Source: an uncultured Pseudomonadota bacterium
GTDB taxonomy: Bacteria; Pseudomonadota; Gammaproteobacteria; Burkholderiales; Casimicrobiaceae
Reading direction: 5' to 3'
Assembly: GCA_937958295.1 (NCBI GenBank)
Contig: CALFEY010000255.1
Coordinates: forward strand, 1-16,608
Length of the DNA: 16,608 bases
In this document: piece after piece, positions 7,619-12,561 of the stretch
Layout of the letters: the number at the start of each line of letters is the position of its first letter
Numbering within the stretch: position 1 is the first letter of the stretch
The notes under the pieces: generated by a model
Told to the model about the DNA's origin: nothing
The model's database searches: none
Seen by the model: only the letters and a program-made list of their open reading frames with translations
Translations under genes and position numbers: made by a program

Positions 7619-8433
7619 CAGAGCTCGTCCACCATCTCGCCGCCCAGCCTCGCGAATGCGGCGAAGCCGAGGGCCAGGAGGATCGTCGCTACCACGGTGG
7701 GGTAGAGGAGCGGCGCCCAGTCGGGCACTACGCCGTCGAGGAAGAGCGTCTGCGAAAAGCCCACGATCGGTGCCAGCGGATTCCACGCCAGGGCCGTCTC
7801 CAGGAAGTCGGGCACGGCACGCACCGGATAGACGATGGGCGTGAGCCAGAACCAGAACTGCAGCACGATCGCGGTCGACTGCTCGACGTCGCGGTAGAAG
7901 ACGTTGATGGACCCGAGGAAGATCCCGAGGCCCATGGCCAATGCCACGAGGAGGACGACGACGGGAACCATGGCAAGAAGCGCCAGGCCGGGAAGCGCCG
8001 AGATGATCGCGAGAAAGCCGAGGAAGAGCGCCGCGACCACACCGAAGGTGGACAGCCCCGACAACGCGACGATGACGGGCAGCGAGAGCTTGGGCACGCT
8101 CACTTTCTTCAGCAGCGATGCGTTCTGCACGAACACGCCCACCGAGCGGCCGACGAGTTCGCTGAAGAGCTGCCACAGGAGGATGCCCGCGCACAGGTAG
8201 ATGCTGTAGGCGAACTTCGACTCGTGCCCCGGCAGCGCCGGCTTCATGATCTCGGCGAAGACGAGGGTATAGATGAGGATCAGCGCGAGGGGCTGGGCGA
8301 TGGCCCACAACCAACCGAGCTGGGTGCCGAGGTAACGCGACGAGAAGTCGCGCTTGACGGACGCGGCAATGAATCCCCGAAAGCGCCAGCAGTTGCGCCA
8401 GACATCCGCGCGCATGGGAAATGGCTGAGCCAT
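7618..8433 (-). CDS. wzm: ABC-2 permease of polysaccharide (O-antigen) export
   Basis: From ATG at 8433 the protein has 271 residues, normal for Wzm (about 260). An alternative ATG at 8415 would give 265. The open frame reaches 8586, but that extension lies in the divergent promoter region and crosses the start of the opposite gene, so I reject it. Neither ATG has a clear Shine-Dalgarno sequence. The N-terminal cytoplasmic segment KRDFSSRYLGTQLGWLWA (27-44) is the family hallmark. About six membrane segments follow (near 41-61, 75-95, 118-143, 150-178, 187-203 and 241-262), with the conserved VFYRDVEQ (178-185) and WFWLTPIVYP (194-203) motifs and NPLAPIV. It forms the channel half of the exporter and works with the Wzt encoded next, which starts inside its stop codon. 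The family is certain; O antigen versus another ABC-exported glycan is not decided. Confidence 0.93.
   Translation of the reverse strand: MAQPFPMRADVWRNCWRFRGFIAASVKRDFSSRYLGTQLGWLWAIAQPLALILIYTLVFAEIMKPALPGHESKFAYSIYLCAGILLWQLFSELVGRSVGVFVQNASLLKKVSVPKLSLPVIVALSGLSTFGVVAALFLGFLAIISALPGLALLAMVPVVVLLVALAMGLGIFLGSINVFYRDVEQSTAIVLQFWFWLTPIVYPVRAVPDFLETALAWNPLAPIVGFSQTLFLDGVVPDWAPLLYPTVVATILLALGFAAFARLGGEMVDEL
8421..8433. repeat. Palindrome over the wzm start codon
   Basis: ATGGCT-G-AGCCAT, a perfect 6-bp inverted repeat with a 1-nt centre that includes the ATG at 8433. It could be an operator half-site pair, or could mask the start in RNA. It is small enough to be chance. Confidence 0.25.
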
Positions 8434-8476
8434 CGAGGGGGGTCGGGGAAAATCCACCGATGGTTGAATCGCCGCT

Positions 8477-8482
8477 ATGCTA
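8477..8482 (-). promoter_or_regulatory. Possible -10 box of the wzm operon
   Basis: TAGCAT read on the minus strand, matching TATAAT at four of six positions. It would give a leader of about 35 nt before ATG 8433. There is no -35 match. It is listed because it is the most AT-rich spot in the right place. Confidence 0.2.
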
Positions 8483-8538
8483 ACACGCGCCCCCTCCCGC
8501 CCTCCGGATGAGGCGCCGCCCGTGCAGCGCCGTCCCCC

Positions 8539-8544
8539 TATAAT
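8539..8544 (+). promoter_or_regulatory. -10 box (TATAAT) of the plus-strand block
   Basis: A perfect TATAAT in GC-rich DNA, correctly placed for the DUF4214 gene. No TTGACA-like -35 is visible at 16-18 bp and there is no extended TG, so an activator or alternative recognition may be needed. Transcription would begin near 8551, leaving a leader of about 17 nt before ATG 8568, or about 8 nt before GTG 8559. Confidence 0.5.
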
Positions 8545-8558
8545 GCGGACCGCTCCGC
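8545..8558. repeat. Short inverted repeat at the predicted +1 of the plus-strand promoter
   Basis: GCGGA-CCGC-TCCGC, 5-bp arms with a 4-nt loop. It overlaps a second palindrome GCGG-A-CCGC (8545-8553). It lies directly after TATAAT and ends just before the start codon, so it could be an operator or a leader hairpin. Short GC-rich repeats are common by chance here. Confidence 0.25.
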
Positions 8559-8567
8559 GTGCCTGCC

Positions 8568-9092
8568 ATGACACCGCCCCCGTCACCCCCTCCGGACCTC
8601 GACGCCATCCTCGCGGTCATCCACGCTGAGGCGGCGCGCCGCGGGGCGGCGGCGGCGGTTCGTCTCGATGCACAGCGACTCGATGCCCACCGCGGCGGCG
8701 CACGACGACCGGCGCTCACCGGCCCGCTGCGGCATGTCAATGACTACCTCGCGCTCGGCAGCGAGAGCCTGCTCGATGCGGCCTATCGGGCCCTTCTGCA
8801 GCGTCCGCCCGACCAGCGCGGTCTTGCGGGCTATCGGCACGCGCTGCGTACAGGCAGGCGAACCAAGGTCGAGGTGCTGGGACGCATCCGCTTCTCCGCC
8901 GAAGGCCGCGTCCACCGCGTGCACGTCGCGGGCCTGCGCGCGGCTTTCGTGCTGGCCCTCGCCTATCGCGTCCCGGTGGCCGGACCGCTTCTCGGCTGGC
9001 TCGTGGCCCTGGCCCGCCTGCCGCTGCACTGGCAGGACCGCCGCGCGCTCGAGCGCGCGGCGCAAGAGGCAGCGGCCGAAAGCGAGCCCTGA
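8568..9092 (+). CDS. Stand-alone DUF4214 protein
   Basis: From ATG 8568 the protein has 174 residues; a GTG at 8559 would add three. No Shine-Dalgarno sequence precedes either start, which fits a very short leader after TATAAT 8539. Residues about 55-140 are a DUF4214 domain that aligns without large gaps to the N-terminus of the methyltransferase at 4312-6309: both have AY-ALL-R-PD--GLA, KVE-LGR, SAEGR, VHVA-L and AYRVPVAGP. The N-terminal helix (LDAILAVIHAEAARRG) also resembles the methyltransferase N-terminus. It then ends where the other protein goes on into its coiled coil. DUF4214 is of unknown function, often found near glycosyltransferases or in surface proteins. The segment around 119-152 is fairly hydrophobic and could touch the membrane. 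It is the first gene of the plus-strand block, so a structural or scaffolding role in the glycan assembly complex is a guess. Confidence 0.85.
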   Translation: MTPPPSPPPDLDAILAVIHAEAARRGAAAAVRLDAQRLDAHRGGARRPALTGPLRHVNDYLALGSESLLDAAYRALLQRPPDQRGLAGYRHALRTGRRTKVEVLGRIRFSAEGRVHRVHVAGLRAAFVLALAYRVPVAGPLLGWLVALARLPLHWQDRRALERAAQEAAAESEP

Positions 9093-9130
9093 TCCGTGGG
9101 ACGCGCCCTTCGCCCAGCGGCGGCCTGACG

Positions 9131-10159
9131 ATGCGCATCGCGGTGGCGAGCGTGCAGGTGCCGTTCATCACGGGGGGCGCCGAGATCCTCGCGCAGGGGC
9201 TCGTCGCGGCATTGCGGGAGGCGGGCCATCAGATCGAGCTCGTCACCCTTCCCTTCCGCTTCTTTCCGCCGGCCGAAGTGACGCGCGCGATGCGGGCCTG
9301 GGAGAGCGAGGATTTTCGGATCTTCAACCTGTACGAGCCGGATCTCGTGGTGTGCCTCAAGTTCCCGGCCTACGGTCTCGCGCATTCGCGCAAGACGGCC
9401 TGGCTGCTCCACCAGCACAAGAGTGGCCATGCGCCGGGCACGGGCACGGGCACAGACGATGGCGAGCGCGCCTTGCACGAGGCAACCGTCTCCTTCGATC
9501 GCCGCCACCTGGCGGACTGCCGCCGCTTCGCGCTCTCGCGGCACGTGGCGCAGGCGCTCGCGCGCAGCACGGGACTTGCCGCCGACGTTCTGTACCACCC
9601 GCCGCATGCCGCCGACGCGTTCTACGCTGGCCACGCCCTCGACTACGTCCTGGTGCCGAGCCGACTCGAGGACAGCAAGCGCCAGGCCCTCCTGATCCGT
9701 GCGATGGCGCACGTGCGCGCGCCCGTCGGCGCCCTCGTCGCGGGGACGGGCGGCCAGCATGCGGCATTGCGCTCGCTCATCGGTACGCTCGATCTTGGCT
9801 CGCGCGTGCGCCTCCTGGGACATGTATCGCCGGACGACCTGCGCGCCTTGTATGCACGCGCGCTCGGCGTGTTCTTCGGACCGCGGGACGAGGATTATGG
9901 CTACGTCACGCTCGAGGCAATGCTCGCGCACAAGCCGGTGATCACCTGCACGGATTCCGGCGGCCCGCTCGAGTTCGTCGAGGACGGCATCACGGGCGCC
10001 GTCGTTGCGCCCGAGCCGGAGGCGATCGCCGGGGCCATCGACACGCTGTGGGCCGACCGGGCCCGCGCGCGGCGCCTCGGCGAGAACGCGCACGAGCGCT
10101 ATCGCGCGCTCGACCTGCGCTGGGACCGCGTGGCGCAGGCGCTGACGGCGGCCCCGTGA
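9131..10159 (+). CDS. Glycosyltransferase family 4
   Basis: This is a 342-residue GT-B enzyme. The ATG at 9131 begins the family's N-terminus MRIAVASVQVPFITGGAEIL directly, with the GGAE acceptor loop at 15-18. The acceptor-side domain contains WLLHQHKSGH. A Gly-Thr repeat GTGTGT follows, encoded by three copies of GGGCAC. The donor-side domain has SRLEDSKRQ (177-185) and the E-x7-E motif at E254/E262 (EDYGYVTLE). It lies 38 bp after the DUF4214 gene with no strong ribosome-binding site, and its stop overlaps the next gene's start as GTGA, so the two glycosyltransferases are probably translated together. It closely resembles domain 1 of the following protein. The reaction is a retaining-type transfer of a sugar from a nucleotide donor; donor and acceptor are unknown. 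Confidence 0.93.
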   Translation: MRIAVASVQVPFITGGAEILAQGLVAALREAGHQIELVTLPFRFFPPAEVTRAMRAWESEDFRIFNLYEPDLVVCLKFPAYGLAHSRKTAWLLHQHKSGHAPGTGTGTDDGERALHEATVSFDRRHLADCRRFALSRHVAQALARSTGLAADVLYHPPHAADAFYAGHALDYVLVPSRLEDSKRQALLIRAMAHVRAPVGALVAGTGGQHAALRSLIGTLDLGSRVRLLGHVSPDDLRALYARALGVFFGPRDEDYGYVTLEAMLAHKPVITCTDSGGPLEFVEDGITGAVVAPEPEAIAGAIDTLWADRARARRLGENAHERYRALDLRWDRVAQALTAAP

Positions 10160-12561
10160 AGATCGCGGTGATCGCGCCTTCGCCGGTCCCGTTTCGCATC
10201 GGCGGCGCGGAGCGCCTGTGGTGGAACCTCGTGCGCCACCTGAACGAGAACACGTCGCACGAGGCGGAGCTCGTCAAGCTGCCCGCCCGCGAGCACGACC
10301 TCCGCGCGCTGCTTGCAAGCTACGAGGCCTTCGCGCAACTCGACCTCGCGCAGTTCGATCTCGTGATCAGCGGCAAGTATCCCGCCTGGATGGTCGGGCA
10401 TCCGCGCCACGTCTGCTACATGCTGCATCCGTTGCGCGGGCTCTACGACGCCTACGACGGCGTGGCCGACCTGCCCCGCGCGGCGGCCGCCGAGCCGCAC
10501 GTGACGGCGTTGCATGCCTTCATGGCGCGCGCCGAAGGACAGCGCGGCGCGCTACCCGAGTTCTTCGCGCGCGCCCGCGAAGCGCTCGCCCATGCCGTCC
10601 ACCTGCCCGGCGTGGCCGATTTCCCCGGACCGTTCGCGCGCGCGCTCGTGCACTGGCTCGATCGGGTCGGCTTGTCCACGCGGGCCATCGTGCGCCACGC
10701 CGCGATCTCGCGCACGGTCGCGCGGCGGGCCGGGTACTTTCCGGACGACGCGAGCGTGCAGGTGGCCTGGCCGCCCCCCGCGGCGCTGGCCCCCGGCAGC
10801 GCGCCCGGTCGCTATTTCTTCACGGCAAGCCGCCTCGATGGCCCCAAGCGAGTCGATCTGCTCATTGCCAGCATGCGGCACGTGCGCGGCGACATGCCGC
10901 TGTGGATCGCCGGCGACGGTCCCGACCGGCCGCGCCTTGAGGCCCTCGCCACGGGCGACGAGCGCATCCGCTTCCTGGGGTGGCAAAGCGAAGCCGCGTT
11001 GGCGGACCTGTACGCCGGCGCGCGTGCCGTGCCGTTCGTTCCCTTCGCGGAGGACTACGGTCTCGTCGCGGCGGAGGCGATGCACGCCGGCAAGGCGGTG
11101 ATCACCGCCACCGATGCCGGAGGGCCGTGCGAGCTCGTAGCCGACGGCGAGACCGGCTTCGTCTGCGCACCCACAGCGGAGGCGCTGGGCGCGGCGCTCG
11201 ATCGGCTGGCGCACGACGACGTGCTGGCCGCGCGCCTGGGCGCGGCCAGCCGCGCGCGCGCCGCGACCCTCACGTGGGACGCCGTCACCGCCGTGCTGGT
11301 GCCCGACGACCTCGCGGCACATCCGCCGTCGCGTGCGCGCCGCAAGATCGTCGTGGCCACGACCTTCGGCATCGATCCCCCGCGTCACGGCGGCCAGAGC
11401 CGAGTCTTCCACTTCTACTCGAACCTCTACCCGCAGTGCGAGACGACCGTCGTGTCCTTCGGACCTGCGGGCAGCGAGCCGTTCGCGCGCGAGATCGCGC
11501 CCGGCCTGCGCGAGGTGCGGGTGCCGAAGAGCGACGCGCATGAGCGCCACGAGGCCGCGTTGCAGCGCGACGTGGCCATTCCCGTGGCCGACATCGCCAT
11601 GCCGTCGCTCCACACGCTCACCCCCGACTACGCCGCCGCGCTTGCCCGCGAGGCGGCCGACGCGTCCTGCGTAGTGGCCTGCCATCCCTACCTCTTCCCA
11701 GCGCTCGCCGACCTCCGCGTTGCGCTCTGGTACGAGGCGCAGGACCTCGAGGCCGACCTCAAGGGCGACGTGCTTAAACAGACTGCGGTGGGCCTGCGGC
11801 TGCTGGCCGAGGTGGTCGCCGTCGAAGGGGCCTGCGCGCGCGCCGCCGAAGCAGTGCTGTGCACGTCCGCGCACGACGGCAACGCGCTCGTCCGGCAGTA
11901 CGGGGTGGATCCGAAGCGGATCGTCGTCGCGCCCAATGGCACCGACTGCTCGCGGCTGCGCTACGTGGACAGCGCGGAGCGCGCCGACCTCAAGGCCCGC
12001 CTCGGGCTCGAGTCCCGGCCGTTCGTGCTCTTCGTGGGCAGCGGCCACTGGCCCAACATCGTGGCGTTGCGCTGGATCGCGCGCTGGGCGCGCGAGATGC
12101 CTGACATCGTATTCGTCGTGGTGGGCAGCGTGTGCGACGGCTTCGCTCCGCCGCAACCCGTGCCCAATCTCCTGTACCTGGGCGAAGTCGACGACATCAC
12201 CCGCAACCTGGCCCTCGAGATGTGCGATGTCGCGCTCAATCCGATGGAGCACGGCTCCGGCACGAACCTCAAGATGCTCGATTACTTCGCGGCGGGCATT
12301 CCGGTGATCGCCACGGAGATCGGCGCGCGCGGCACGCAGGCGCGCGACGGCGTGGAGTGCCGCATCGTGGCCCTCGACGACGTGCCCGCCGCGTTGCGCG
12401 AGGTCCTGGCCCTGCCCCCGGCGGCGCGCGACGCGATGACGGCAGAAGCACGACGCCAGGTGGAGCGCCACTTCGACTGGGCGCACATCGCAAAGGCCGC
12501 GCTCGCGGCCCTGCCGTCCCCGGTCCCCTCCGTCAGCGCAGGTCCACCGGCACGGGATTGA
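10156..12561 (+). CDS. Double glycosyltransferase family 4 protein
   Basis: From GTG 10156 the protein has 801 residues. The frame is open about 500 codons further upstream, but there it runs out of frame through the DUF4214 and GT4 genes. The GTG gives a GTGA overlap with the GT4 stop and a proper N-terminus (MKIAVIAPSPVPFRIGGAER). Domain 1 (1-385) has SRLDGPKRV (225-233), IAGDGPDRPRL and E-x7-E at E299/E307 (EDYGLVAAE). Domain 2 (about 396-790) starts RKIVVATTFGIDPPRHGGQS and has APNGTD (592-597), FVGSGHWPNI (626-635) and GSGTNLKMLDYFAAGIPV (700-717). The second domain belongs to a different GT4 branch, in which the second Glu of the usual motif is replaced (K706). Two transfers by one polypeptide would add consecutive sugars. 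Its 3' end overlaps the convergent gene by 29 bp. Confidence 0.92.
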   Translation: MKIAVIAPSPVPFRIGGAERLWWNLVRHLNENTSHEAELVKLPAREHDLRALLASYEAFAQLDLAQFDLVISGKYPAWMVGHPRHVCYMLHPLRGLYDAYDGVADLPRAAAAEPHVTALHAFMARAEGQRGALPEFFARAREALAHAVHLPGVADFPGPFARALVHWLDRVGLSTRAIVRHAAISRTVARRAGYFPDDASVQVAWPPPAALAPGSAPGRYFFTASRLDGPKRVDLLIASMRHVRGDMPLWIAGDGPDRPRLEALATGDERIRFLGWQSEAALADLYAGARAVPFVPFAEDYGLVAAEAMHAGKAVITATDAGGPCELVADGETGFVCAPTAEALGAALDRLAHDDVLAARLGAASRARAATLTWDAVTAVLVPDDLAAHPPSRARRKIVVATTFGIDPPRHGGQSRVFHFYSNLYPQCETTVVSFGPAGSEPFAREIAPGLREVRVPKSDAHERHEAALQRDVAIPVADIAMPSLHTLTPDYAAALAREAADASCVVACHPYLFPALADLRVALWYEAQDLEADLKGDVLKQTAVGLRLLAEVVAVEGACARAAEAVLCTSAHDGNALVRQYGVDPKRIVVAPNGTDCSRLRYVDSAERADLKARLGLESRPFVLFVGSGHWPNIVALRWIARWAREMPDIVFVVVGSVCDGFAPPQPVPNLLYLGEVDDITRNLALEMCDVALNPMEHGSGTNLKMLDYFAAGIPVIATEIGARGTQARDGVECRIVALDDVPAALREVLALPPAARDAMTAEARRQVERHFDWAHIAKAALAALPSPVPSVSAGPPARD
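12533..12561. other. Convergent 3'-end overlap of two genes
   Basis: The stop of the plus-strand double GT4 (12559-12561) lies inside the minus-strand gene, and the stop of the minus-strand gene (12535-12533) lies inside the GT4 gene. Each C-terminus is encoded opposite the other. No intrinsic terminator (GC stem plus T run) was seen in or near the overlap. Confidence 0.9.

Larger units (their letters stand above)
8434..8567. promoter_or_regulatory. Divergent intergenic region between wzm and the DUF4214 gene
   Basis: This is the only gene-free stretch over 40 bp in the window, and it must hold promoters for both blocks. On the plus strand there is a perfect TATAAT (8539-8544). On the minus strand the best -10-like hexamer I find is TAGCAT (8482-8477), with no recognisable -35. 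Nothing resembling a JUMPstart/ops element or a riboswitch was seen. Confidence 0.6.

Noticed and set aside
7619..8314. Upstream extension of the wzt frame
   Set aside because: It is an off-frame reading of wzm. The ATG at 7618 with the TGATG overlap gives a normal Wzt N-terminus.
8501..8513. CCTC-CGGAT-GAGG near-palindrome in the intergenic region
   Set aside because: Only four paired bases per arm; common by chance in this composition.
8434..8586. 51-codon upstream extension of wzm
   Set aside because: It would cover the promoter region and the divergent start codon, has no membrane or family sequence, and makes Wzm longer than usual.
9096..9128. 10-codon GTG mini-ORF in the gap before the GT4 gene
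   Set aside because: Unlike the mini-ORF after wzt, it overlaps neither the upstream stop nor the downstream start, so there is no reason to prefer it over chance.
9436..9453. Three copies of GGGCAC
   Set aside because: Encodes a short GTGTGT loop in the GT4. It is too short to call a phase-variable tract, and slips of one unit would stay in frame.
8668..10155. N-terminal extension (about 500 codons) of the double GT4 frame
   Set aside because: It runs out of frame through the DUF4214 and GT4 genes and shows Arg/Ala-rich nonsense. The real N-terminus starts at GTG 10156.
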